Origin: Mucilaginibacter psychrotolerans
GTDB lineage: Bacteria; Bacteroidota; Bacteroidia; Sphingobacteriales; Sphingobacteriaceae
DNA length: 64,000 nt
Direction: 5' to 3'
Assembly (NCBI RefSeq): GCF_004519315.1
Contig: NZ_SOZE01000019.1
Coordinates: 1-64,000 of the forward strand
Shown in pieces: positions 17,701 through 25,430 of this stretch. The stretch's first letter is position 1, and the number at the start of each line of letters is the position of its first letter. The notes under the pieces are model-generated. The model was given only the letters and a program-made list of their open reading frames with translations, made no database searches and was not told the origin of the DNA. A program made the position numbers and the translations under genes.

Positions 17701-19246
17701 TAAGATCACATCTGATTTAAAGCAGGATTGGGGAATGGATGCCATTTGGAATGAATTAGTGTTGCCACGTTTTGAAAGGTTGAATCAAATAACTAACAGT
17801 ACAAACTTCACAGCTTATAACGAGAGGTATCAGAAGCATTTGCCGGTTGTACCATTAGAACTGCAAAAAGGGTATCAAAAGAAACGCATCGATCATCGCC
17901 ATCACGCTATGGACGCGTTGATAATTGCTTGTGCTACGCGCAGCCATATTAATTACATGAACAACAGGCATGCATTGGACAAAAACAAGTCGGCGGATGA
18001 AAAGAAAAAGGAGCGTTTTGATCTGAAAGCAAAATTATGTGATAAAAAGTACAACGATGGCTCAAGTGAGCACTATGAGTGGATATTTAAACAGCCTTGG
18101 GCAACTTTTGTACCGGATGCCAAAGAGAAACTACAGCGAGTGGTAGTGAGTTTTAAACAAAACCTGCGTGTAATTAATAAAACGGTAAACCAGCATAGTA
18201 TTTTCCGAGATGGGAAAAAGGTGCTTTTTAAACAAGAAAAGGGGGAAAGCTGGGCAATTCGAAAATCACTACATACGCCTATGCCTTACGGAAAGAAAGA
18301 TTACGAATTTGAAGTTTTGAAATTATCAGAAAGTTTAGGGAAGGCCCATTTGATCATTGATGATAATATTAAAGAAGTCGTTAAAAAAATATTAAACCAG
18401 TTCAATAATAAAATATCAGATGCCCAAAAGTTTATAAAATCTAATCCAATAAAAGATCGACACGGTAACGACGTTCTTGATACCGCTTTTAAAATTAACA
18501 TAGAAAAATTTAGAAGGCGTCAACCGATAACGAAATTGTCAAACCGAGGACAGGGCGGCCTAAAAACAATTGATGATGTGACTAAATTTATTAATAAGGT
18601 TGCTGATTACAAACTTCAGCAGGATTTATTCACTCACTTAAAGGACAATCAAAACGACATAGACAAAGCATTTAGCGCCGAAGCAATTGAAACCTTTAAC
18701 CAAAAAAGGGAAATGCCTGTGTATAAATTACCAATTGCCGAAAGTGGCACAGGGCGGTTTGTCGTTGGGCAAAAACATACTACAAAGCATAAATGGGTTG
18801 AAGCCGATACAGGCACAAATCTTTTTTTTGCAGTTTATGCCGATCCTAAAGGCAAGCGTAGCTATGAAACGATTCCGCTAAATATCGTTATTGAACGGCA
18901 GAAGCAAGGGGTTGTTCCAGTGCCGGAAATTAATGGGGCCGGGCATGATTTGTTAATGTATTTGTCGCCAAATGATTTGGTGTTTATTCCCGCTTTTGAG
19001 GATGACGGTAATATTGAGGGTGCTATAAGTTTTACAAACAGGGGTGAAAAAATATATAAAATGGTTAGCTGTACAACCAACAGATGCTTTTTTATAAGGC
19101 AGGATATCGCCACTCCGATTGTAAATAAAGTAGAGTTTTCCGCATTGAACAAAATGGAAAGATCTATCGACGGGAAAATGATAAAAGACTGTTGTATTAA
19201 GCTTAAAGTGGATAGATTGGGAAATGTTAGTTTGGCGACCTTATAA
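14753..19246 (+). CDS. cas9: Type II-C CRISPR endonuclease Cas9
   Basis: 1497 aa when started at the ATG at 14753 (MKTILGLDLGTNSIGWAL). A start 32 codons earlier would run through the tracrRNA anti-repeat and is unlikely. RNA-guided double-strand DNA nuclease. RuvC-I Asp is residue 8, followed by the arginine-rich bridge helix (RTRLRSVRRLRERHLLRRER). RuvC-II Glu is about residue 734 (FDEIHIELGREM). The HNH core is YEIEHIIPQSRYYDDSFNNK with His at about 855. RuvC-III His and Asp are at about 1051 and 1054 (RIDHRHHAMDALIIACATRS). A long C-terminal PAM-interacting region follows (~440 aa). All catalytic residues are present, so the enzyme looks active. The size suits the large Cas9 proteins of Bacteroidota. 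It is divergent from tracrRNA, cas1 and cas2. Confidence 0.98.
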   Translation: MKTILGLDLGTNSIGWALIQQDFENKQGKILGLGSRIIPMSQDILGDFDKGVSVSQTKERTRLRSVRRLRERHLLRRERLHRVINVLGLLPQHYAAKIDFSKRLGKFLPETETKFVYDDNGAFIFKKSFEEMLADFKSHQPELLNRKNRKGDDAKIPYDWTVYYLRKKALTEKIENEELAWLLLHFNQKRGYYQLRGEEAEEKPNKLEEFYSLRIAEVTADEPQRGSDKIWYNLILENGWIYRRESKQPLFDWKGKVRDFIVTSDLNDDGSVRKDKEGNEKRSFRSPKEDDWKLLKKKTESEIEKSDKTVGEFIYDALLQKPDQKIRGKLVRTIERKFYKEELIRLLAKQIELNTSLQDNNMYEKCVEELYPHNLQHQATLLGKGFLHLFVDDILYYQRPLRSQKGTISNCPLESRSFMVNGIKKTEPLKCISKSHPLYQEFRLWQWISNLRIINKEKDIDETVKNLQLTEGVEALFDFLSQRKEIDQKALLKHFKLKESTYRWNYVEDKSYPCNETHVQIAGRLAKVTDISQGFLTKEKEEKLWHIIYSVTDKIEYEKALRSFAAKNNLNIESFYDAFKKFPPFPANYGSYSEKAIKKLLPLMRIGKYWDWDSIDAKTKDRIGKFINAEFDEEIKEKVREKIGKQAFTNENDYQGLPEWLAKYVVYDRHSERSETGKWNTVADLEGYLQSFRQHSLKNPIVEQVMTETLRTVKDIWQCYGNGAENFFDEIHIELGREMKNPADKRKSLTEQITKNENTNLRIKAMLMELLNNGVENVRPHSPMQQDILKIYEDAVLNGSIEIPEDIEKISKLALPTNSQLQRYKMWLDQKYRSPYTGAVIPLNKLFTPAYEIEHIIPQSRYYDDSFNNKVICEAAVNKLKDNQTGLEFIRNHYGQIVELGMGMTARIFTEVEYTDFVKQHYAKSYSKRNNLMALDVPEKMIERQLNDTRYISKFIMQALSNIVRAEKDDDGANSKNVLASNGKITSDLKQDWGMDAIWNELVLPRFERLNQITNSTNFTAYNERYQKHLPVVPLELQKGYQKKRIDHRHHAMDALIIACATRSHINYMNNRHALDKNKSADEKKKERFDLKAKLCDKKYNDGSSEHYEWIFKQPWATFVPDAKEKLQRVVVSFKQNLRVINKTVNQHSIFRDGKKVLFKQEKGESWAIRKSLHTPMPYGKKDYEFEVLKLSESLGKAHLIIDDNIKEVVKKILNQFNNKISDAQKFIKSNPIKDRHGNDVLDTAFKINIEKFRRRQPITKLSNRGQGGLKTIDDVTKFINKVADYKLQQDLFTHLKDNQNDIDKAFSAEAIETFNQKREMPVYKLPIAESGTGRFVVGQKHTTKHKWVEADTGTNLFFAVYADPKGKRSYETIPLNIVIERQKQGVVPVPEINGAGHDLLMYLSPNDLVFIPAFEDDGNIEGAISFTNRGEKIYKMVSCTTNRCFFIRQDIATPIVNKVEFSALNKMERSIDGKMIKDCCIKLKVDRLGNVSLATL

Positions 19247-19603
19247 GGGAATAGATGCCAATTCATTAACGGCTTCTTTAGCTTGAGCCTGCGGTTGGTA
19301 TTATCACAAAACCGCCCGTAGGCAAGGTAGCGTTCATGCATGTCTGGTTAACTTCGCATTTTTCACCCATTCAAAAGCATCACCCGGCTACAAGCGGGGA
19401 CGCGATGCGGCAGCGATTAAAAAAAAATCGCATTCCACCTTCTTCGCGTTAGCGATTGCAGCGGAAAACCCACAGCCGCGGGCGAGGATGTGGGGCGGCA
19501 AGGGCGAGGATTTGTAGCGTAAAGCGCGGGCCGAAGGCAACGCCCATAATATTGGCTACTTTGCATGCGAGCCACAAGTCTGCGGACGCTTACGGCAGCG
19601 GGC
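19247..19603. other. Intergenic stretch after cas9, no gene seen
   Basis: No plausible coding frame or clear terminator. The part from ~19400 is GC-richer than cas9 and holds short inverted segments (GATGCGGCAGCGATTAAAAA and the facing AAATCGCATTCCACC). It leads into the palindromic-repeat cluster. Confidence 0.5.
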
Positions 19604-20313
19604 ATGCATAGTCGCGAACTTTGCATCAACAACAAGATATCTCCTCGCTATCGCTCGTTCGATAGGTCAAGTTTTTATTTTTTCCCTTTGTCATCCTGAG
19701 CGATAGCGAAGGATCTTGTTAGATGTGCAAAGCGGTCATGCAAGGCCGGTATGCATAGTCGCGAACTTTGCATCAACAACAAGGTATCTCCTCGCTATCG
19801 CTCGTTCGATATGACAATTTTTTTAGTATGTCATTCCGAGGGAAGCGCAGCGACGAGGAATCTTGTTAGTTGTGCAAAGCGGTCATGCAAGGCCGGCATG
19901 CATAGTGGTGAGCCTTGCATCAATAACAAGATATCTCCTCGCTATCGCTCGTTCGATATGACAATTTTTTTAGTATGTCATTCCGAGGGAAGCGCAGCGA
20001 CGAGGAATCTTGTTAGATGTGCAAAGCGGTCATGCAAGGCCGGTATGCATAGTCGCGAACTTTGCATCAACAACAAGGTATCTCCTCGCTATCGCTCGTT
20101 CGATAGGTCAATTTTTTTAGTATGTCATTCCGAGGGAAGCGCAGCGACGAGGAATCTTGTTAGTTGTGCAAAGCGGTCATGCATAGTCGCGAACTTTGCA
20201 TCACCAACAAGATATCTCCTCGCTATCGCTCGTTCGATATGACAAGTTTTTAGTGTAGACCGTTGCATCAACAACAAGATATCTCCTCGCTATCGCTTGT
20301 TCGATATGACAAG
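19604..20313. repeat. Tandem cluster of palindromic MITE/REP-like elements, left of GIY-YIG gene
   Basis: Full or near-full units lie at 19690-19815, 19830-19962, 19977-20109 and 20124-20243, with right halves at 19604-19672 and 20258-20313. A unit starts GTCATTCCGAGGGAAGCG (or GTCATCCTGAGCGATAGCG), goes on to GACGAGGAATCTTG, has a ~60-bp centre with GTGCAAAG and CTTTGCATC facing each other, and ends CAAGATATCTCCTCGC, TATCGCTCGTTCGATATGAC. The two ends are imperfect inverted repeats of ~36 bp, so each unit can fold into a long hairpin. Units are joined by short T-rich linkers. Apparent reading frames across it are a by-product of the repeats. Confidence 0.85.
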
Positions 20314-20325
20314 TTTTTATTTTTG

Positions 20326-20631
20326 TTAATCGTCGTTGATTTCTTTATTCAGGAATCGCCACTCGGGGTTTGTTGATGCTATGAGCGCATCTTTCTTTTC
20401 TCTTCGCCACTTTTTTATTTGCTTCTCCCGTTCTATTGCATGTTCTATATGAGTGTAGTGTTCATAATAAACTAAATAATAGCAATGGTATTTTCCGGTA
20501 AATGAAGATTTAGCGTCTGTATTATGGCGATGCTCGTCAAGCCTTCTTGTTAAATCATTAGTGACCCCAACGTATAGTACGCTTTTATCACGATTTGTGG
20601 TTATGTACACGTAAAAATTATAATTCCACAT
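20326..20631 (-). CDS. GIY-YIG nuclease-domain protein
   Basis: 101 aa, a single GIY-YIG domain: VYITTNRDKSVLYVGVTNDL (the YIT...YVG form of the motif) with the catalytic Arg in LTRRLDEHR. It goes on to YHCYYLVYYEHYTHIEHAIE and the conserved REKQIKKWRREKK tail with a catalytic Glu (AIERE). These stand-alone proteins (UPF0213/YhbQ-like) are very common and often multicopy in Bacteroidota, and their role is not settled. The gene is flanked on both sides by the palindromic repeat cluster, 13 bases from the nearest unit on one side and ~95 on the other. That suggests the gene and the repeats may travel or evolve together. Confidence 0.9.
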   Translation of the reverse strand: MWNYNFYVYITTNRDKSVLYVGVTNDLTRRLDEHRHNTDAKSSFTGKYHCYYLVYYEHYTHIEHAIEREKQIKKWRREKKDALIASTNPEWRFLNKEINDD

Positions 20632-20726
20632 GTTGCGTTTTTGGTTTAGATTCCTTTCTGCAAAATAGCATACTTTTAGAACATAAGCAATCCAGAATAT
20701 AGTCAGAAAGAAGCATTAACCACTTT

Positions 20727-21019
20727 GTCATTCCGAGGGAAGCGAAGCGACGAGGAACCTTGTTAGATGTGCAAAGCAGTCATGCAAAGCAGTCATGCAA
20801 AGCAGATGTGCATAGTGGCGAGCATTACATCAATAACAAGATATCTCCTCGCTATCGCTCGTTCGATAGGTCAAGTTTTTTAGTATGTCATTCCGAGGGA
20901 AGCGCAGCGACGAGGAATCTTGTTAGATGTGCAAAGCGGTCATGCAAGGCCGGCATGCATAGTCGCGAACTTTGCATCAACAACAAGATATCTCCTCGCT
21001 ATCGCTCGTTCGATAGGTC
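20727..21019. repeat. Two further palindromic elements, right of GIY-YIG gene
   Basis: Units at 20727-20872 (with a short triplicated 'gcaaagcagtcat' stretch inside) and 20887-21019. They have the same arms and orientation as the left cluster. The second abuts the end of the DoxX gene. Confidence 0.85.
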
Positions 21020-21035
21020 AAATTTTTTATTTGAA

Positions 21036-21458
21036 TTACCTGGAACGTTTGAATAAATACGCTAACGCCCCGGTACTCCAGAGGGCCCATAGGATGAGTA
21101 CGGGTTGGAAAAACAGCCGGGTTAACCTGGCTTTATCGGTATCGAGCCCGAATGCCGAGGTATGATTGAGGTATTGCGCTATGTTGCCGGGGAAGATCAA
21201 TACATAAAATATGGCCAGCACCAGGCCAACCCGTATGCGTTGTTGTTTCCAAAAAATCATGCTCAGGCCCAGTGCCAGTTCTACAATGCCGGATAGGATC
21301 ACCACCAGGTCCTTATTCATGGGTAGCCAGTTAGGTACCTGCGCCTGGAAAGCCTCCCGCTGGAAGGTAACATGCCCAATAGCAGCCAGTACCATAAACG
21401 TACCTAAAAGTATTCTCAGGATTTTTTGGAGCAGATTTGTTTGGTTGTGTGGTGTCAT
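21036..21458 (-). CDS. DoxX family membrane protein
   Basis: 140 aa with four hydrophobic segments (ILRILLGTFMVLAAIGHVTF, VVILSGIVELALGLSMIF, VGLVLAIFYVLIFPGNIAQY, FFQPVLILWALWSTGALAYL). The DoxX-like signature GxxEL.LG and the FPGNI.QYL motif are visible. Family members are small integral inner-membrane proteins linked to quinone/thiosulfate metabolism or unknown functions. It is monocistronic. Its end lies against the palindromic repeat cluster. Confidence 0.82.
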   Translation of the reverse strand: MTPHNQTNLLQKILRILLGTFMVLAAIGHVTFQREAFQAQVPNWLPMNKDLVVILSGIVELALGLSMIFWKQQRIRVGLVLAIFYVLIFPGNIAQYLNHTSAFGLDTDKARLTRLFFQPVLILWALWSTGALAYLFKRSR

Positions 21459-21755
21459 GGTAATAAAATTTACTGGCAGCTTAAATCCAAACCGTATGGA
21501 TAATTTGGGCTTCGGGTGGTAAGGTACGTCTTCTTTTTGATTGCGAGCGGCTTGCAGGGTGTTCTCCGTCGGTGAGATTAGCCCGCAGGTCGATTAGTTA
21601 TTGATGCCCGTCTATCGGTTTTTTTTCTGTGTTTAAATTTGCTTTTAATTTGTATTGTCGGCTTCTGCATAACAAACGTATTTGAAAGCAGTTTGCCGTA
21701 CAAACAATAATTAACCAAAAGCAAACGTCTTTACTTTAACTTCGCTACATATTAT

Positions 21756-23276
21756 ATGAAATTCCTGAAAATACTTCCTTCCGCATTGTTATTACTGCTG
21801 GTATTAAGCACCGCGGCCAATACGCCACCCAAAGCCAATAAGGTATATGTTGGCAATTATGAAAATGTACTGGGTACATCCTTAGAAATTAAAATTGCAG
21901 CTACCAATAACACCAATGCCGGTAAAGCAGAAGATGCTGCACTGGCAGAGATAGACCGGCTGAACAAAATATTGAGCGGTTATGATGCCGGCAGCGAGTT
22001 TAGCCAATGGATGAAAGCGGGCAATAAAGCCACCGTAGTATCGCCCCAACTTTTTGAAGTGCTATCGCTTTTTGAGCAATGGCGCAGTAAAAGTAATGGC
22101 GCGCTGGATGCTTCGGCAGAAACGATCAATAAAGTATGGCGCAGTGCTGCGGGGCAAAACAGGCTGCCCTCAACAACCGAAATTGCAGCTGCGCTCAATC
22201 TGGTACACCAGCAACATTATATTTTGAACGCGCAAAACCACACCGCGCAGCGCATTAGCAATGCACCTTTAATACTCAACTCATTCGCTAAAAGCTATAT
22301 TATGGATAAGGCTGCCACGGCTGCGCTAAAAGCGCCGGGAGTAAGCGGTGTATTGGTAAACATTGGCGGCGATATATTGGCCCGCGGCCAACATACCGAG
22401 CAAATACTGGTGAGTAACCCCAAAGCCGACGCCGAAAATGATGCGCCGATAGCCCGCGTGCAGATCACTAACAAAACCATTGCCACCAGCGGCAATTACC
22501 GCCGGGGCGAATTGATAGCCGGTAAATGGTACTCGCATATTGTTGACCCGCGCACCGGGCAGCCCGCAGGCGGCGTAATAAGCGCCACAGTTGTTGCGGA
22601 TAATGCTACAGATGCAGGTGCCTTGGCCACTGCGTTGAATGTACTGAGTCCCGAAGAAGGGAGGCAGTTGGTTGCATCGGTACCCGGTGCCGAATTTATG
22701 CTGGTAACTGCCGATGGCAGGCAATTAAAAAGCGATGGCTGGAAGGATATGGAAGTTGCCCTGCCAAAAACGCAGGCTGTTATACCAGCGGTTAATGTAA
22801 AGGATAAATTATGGGATGTAAACTACGAGTTGGCCATCAATATAGAACTGGCCACTATTGAAGGTATGCGGGTGCACCGCCCTTTTGTGGCTGTTTGGGT
22901 AGTTGATGCCAATAAAAAGCCTGTGAGGCAAATAGCCTTGTGGTACAATAAGCCACGCTATCTGCACGATATGCGTTCATGGTATGATACCTATTACGAT
23001 AGTTTCGCTGCCGCTGAGGGTAATATCAGCTCAACCACCAGCGCAACGCGGTCGCCGGGCAAGTACACGCTTAAATGGGATGGTAAAGATGATAAAGGCA
23101 ATTTGGTAAAGCTAGGCACTTATACGGTTTATATAGAGGTGGCGCGCGAACACGGTACCTACCAGCTCATAAACCAGGAGCTTACCTTCAAATCAGCACA
23201 ACACATCGAACTTCCGGCCAATACCGAAGTTGCTTCCGCATCTTTAGACTACCGTAAAAAAACGAATGACAATTAA
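21756..23276 (+). CDS. apbE: FAD:protein FMN transferase (ApbE) with DUF2271 C-terminal domain
   Basis: 506 aa. An N-terminal signal peptide (MKFLKILPSALLLLLVLSTA) sends it to the periplasm. The ApbE domain spans about residues 28-330 (LAEIDRLNKILSGYDAGSEF, GALDASAETINKVW, LVNIGGDILARG, HIVDPRTGQPAGGVISATVV, NATDAGALATALNVL). ApbE attaches FMN covalently to threonine residues of redox proteins. The last ~150 residues are a DUF2271 domain (FVAVWVVDANKKPVRQIALW, YTLKWDGKDDKGNLVKLGTY). The next gene, overlapping by 11 bases, encodes a PepSY membrane protein. ApbE, DUF2271 and PepSY recur together in extracytosolic flavinylated electron-transfer systems. The flavinylated acceptor itself is not in the window. 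Confidence 0.93.
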   Translation: MKFLKILPSALLLLLVLSTAANTPPKANKVYVGNYENVLGTSLEIKIAATNNTNAGKAEDAALAEIDRLNKILSGYDAGSEFSQWMKAGNKATVVSPQLFEVLSLFEQWRSKSNGALDASAETINKVWRSAAGQNRLPSTTEIAAALNLVHQQHYILNAQNHTAQRISNAPLILNSFAKSYIMDKAATAALKAPGVSGVLVNIGGDILARGQHTEQILVSNPKADAENDAPIARVQITNKTIATSGNYRRGELIAGKWYSHIVDPRTGQPAGGVISATVVADNATDAGALATALNVLSPEEGRQLVASVPGAEFMLVTADGRQLKSDGWKDMEVALPKTQAVIPAVNVKDKLWDVNYELAINIELATIEGMRVHRPFVAVWVVDANKKPVRQIALWYNKPRYLHDMRSWYDTYYDSFAAAEGNISSTTSATRSPGKYTLKWDGKDDKGNLVKLGTYTVYIEVAREHGTYQLINQELTFKSAQHIELPANTEVASASLDYRKKTNDN

Positions 23277-23916
23277 TACAGCGCCTCAGCAAAAACCGGC
23301 AAAACAGCCAAAGAAACCAAAGCCGGCCTGGGAAAAACAAACGGCTTCGGTATCGCGCTGGCTGCACATTTATCTTTCGATGCTTTGTTTTATCGTGGTG
23401 TTGTTTTTTGCGGTAACTGGTATCACCTTAAACCATGCAGAATGGTTCGACGGTAAAGAGGTAGAAAATAAGCTAACAGGCACTGTGCCCCTTGCATGGG
23501 TAAATACGCCCGATACTACGCTCATCAGGAAAATGGAGATTGTGGAGTTGCTGCGTAAAAAGTACAGTGTAAAAGGCTACGTAAGCGATTTCCTGATAGA
23601 GGATAACCGCTGTTCACTTTCGTTTAAAGGCCCCGGCTATAGCGCTGATGTTTTTATTGATCGTAACGACGGCAAATTTAAACTCACCGAACTCAAGCTT
23701 GGGCTAGTGGCCGTACTAAACGATCTGCACAAAGGCCGCGACACCGGCAAAGGCTGGAGCTGGTTTATAGACGCATCGGCGGGGTTTTTAACCCTGGTAT
23801 CCTTAACCGGGCTGGTGATGTTGTTTTTTCTTAAAAAAAGGCGGTTAAGCGGCCTGCTGGTGCTTATTATCGGCGGTGTTGCTGCCTATATTATTTACTG
23901 CATTTGGGTGCCTTAA
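23266..23916 (+). CDS. PepSY-associated membrane protein
   Basis: 216 aa. A basic, proline-rich cytoplasmic N-terminus is followed by a membrane helix (IYLSMLCFIVVLFFAVTGIT), then the LNHAEWF motif typical of PepSY_TM proteins. A periplasmic domain (VFIDRNDGKFKLTELK, LNDLHKGRDTGKGWSWFIDA) precedes two further helices (SAGFLTLVSLTGLVMLFFL; LLVLIIGGVAAYIIYCIWV). It overlaps apbE by 11 bases, so translation is coupled. Its likely role is membrane electron transfer or anchoring with the ApbE/DUF2271 protein; that is inferred from context. Confidence 0.87.
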   Translation: MTINTAPQQKPAKQPKKPKPAWEKQTASVSRWLHIYLSMLCFIVVLFFAVTGITLNHAEWFDGKEVENKLTGTVPLAWVNTPDTTLIRKMEIVELLRKKYSVKGYVSDFLIEDNRCSLSFKGPGYSADVFIDRNDGKFKLTELKLGLVAVLNDLHKGRDTGKGWSWFIDASAGFLTLVSLTGLVMLFFLKKRRLSGLLVLIIGGVAAYIIYCIWVP

Positions 23917-24140
23917 TGCGTTATTGATTTTAACCGGCCCTGTGGCATTGCGCTTGCGCGTAGCGCTGCAAGAAAAGCTTTCTTTCTGCTGTCTCAAATC
24001 TCATATCTCAAATCTATGTTCTCCTCAGCTGCATATCTACACGCAATATTATTTCGCGGGAGTAATGTTTTGCGTCAAATGCAAATCCAAATATCTCAAT
24101 TCTAATTTTATAGCTAACTTAGCGCACATTACACATAACA
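23917..24140. other. Intergenic region before glyA
   Basis: No gene or clear hairpin. AT-rich towards glyA, with TAATTTTA as the nearest -7-like box. Confidence 0.4.
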
Positions 24141-25427
24141 ATGAAAAGAGATAAATTAATATTTAAATTACTGGACGAGGAACAGCAACGCCAGGAAGAA
24201 GGCATAGAGCTGATCGCATCAGAAAACTTTGTAAGCAAGCAGGTAATGGAAGCTGCAGGCTCTGTGGCAACCAATAAATATGCCGAAGGCCTGCCGGGCA
24301 AACGCTACTACGGCGGCTGCGAGGTGGTTGACGAGATTGAGACTATAGCCATTGAGCGTGCCAAGCAATTGTTTAATGCCGAGTGGGCAAACGTGCAGCC
24401 GCATAGCGGCGCGCAGGCCAACGCAGCGGTTATGCTGGCTGTTTTAAATCCGGGCGATAAAATATTAGGGTTCGATCTTTCACATGGCGGCCACTTAACA
24501 CATGGTTCGGCTGTAAACTTTTCGGGCAAATTATACGAGCCTCATTTTTATGGGGTAAAAAAAGATACCGGTTATGTAGATTACGAGCAGCTGAAAGAAG
24601 TTGCCCTGCGCGAAAAACCGAAACTGATCATCTGCGGTGCTTCGGCTTATTCGCGCGATTGGGACTACGAGTTTATCCGCGCCGTTGCCGATGAGGTTGG
24701 CGCCTTGGTGCTGGCCGATATTTCGCACCCGGCAGGCTTAATTGCCCGCGGTTTACTTACCGATCCGCTGCCGCATTGCCATATTGTTACTACTACTACG
24801 CACAAAACGCTGCGTGGTCCGCGTGGTGGTCTGATCCTGTTGGGTAAAGATTTTGAGAACCCATGGGGCTTAAAAACACCAAAGGGCGAGGTACGGATGA
24901 TGTCGGCCTTGTTGGATATGGCTGTTTTTCCGGGTACGCAGGGTGGTCCGCTGGAGCATATCATCGCCGCTAAGGCCATTGCTTTTGGCGAGGCTTTAAG
25001 CGATAGCTACATGAAATACATTGTGCAGGTGAAACAGAACGCTGCGGCTATGGCAAAGGCGTTTGTAGACAGAGGGTATGATATCATTTCGGGCGGTACC
25101 GATAACCACCTGATGCTGATTGATCTGCGCAACAAGAACATCAGCGGTAAAGCTGCCGAAAAAGCACTGGTAAGTGCCGATATCACGGCCAACAAAAACA
25201 TGGTTCCTTATGATGATAAATCGCCATTTGTAACCTCGGGCATCCGTGTGGGTACTGCGGCTATCACTACCCGTGGTTTAAAAGAGAAACACATGGATAC
25301 CATTGTTGAACTAATAGATATGGTAATTAACGACCCCGAAAACGAAACAACTTTAAAGAAAGTGCGTAAAAGGGTGCACAAGCTAATGGAAGACCACCCT
25401 CTATACCGGGATAAACACCTGGCGTAA
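24141..25427 (+). CDS. glyA: Serine hydroxymethyltransferase
   Basis: 428 aa. PLP enzyme that interconverts serine and glycine while charging tetrahydrofolate with a one-carbon unit. The N-terminal signature [16 protein letters not shown] is followed by [17 protein letters not shown]. The PLP-lysine is in [15 protein letters not shown] (Lys about 222). The [17 protein letters not shown] segment and C-terminal [14 protein letters not shown] are present. Length is normal. It is followed after only three bases by a large hybrid histidine kinase, so both genes may share a message, which is unusual for glyA. Confidence 0.98.
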   Translation: MKRDKLIFKLLDEEQQRQEEGIELIASENFVSKQVMEAAGSVATNKYAEGLPGKRYYGGCEVVDEIETIAIERAKQLFNAEWANVQPHSGAQANAAVMLAVLNPGDKILGFDLSHGGHLTHGSAVNFSGKLYEPHFYGVKKDTGYVDYEQLKEVALREKPKLIICGASAYSRDWDYEFIRAVADEVGALVLADISHPAGLIARGLLTDPLPHCHIVTTTTHKTLRGPRGGLILLGKDFENPWGLKTPKGEVRMMSALLDMAVFPGTQGGPLEHIIAAKAIAFGEALSDSYMKYIVQVKQNAAAMAKAFVDRGYDIISGGTDNHLMLIDLRNKNISGKAAEKALVSADITANKNMVPYDDKSPFVTSGIRVGTAAITTRGLKEKHMDTIVELIDMVINDPENETTLKKVRKRVHKLMEDHPLYRDKHLA

Positions 25428-25430
25428 TAA

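Noticed and set aside
19751-21056. Plus-strand frames with repeated CHSEGSAATRNLV segments
   Set aside because: They follow the palindromic repeats exactly, have no start signals, and are by-products of the tandem units.
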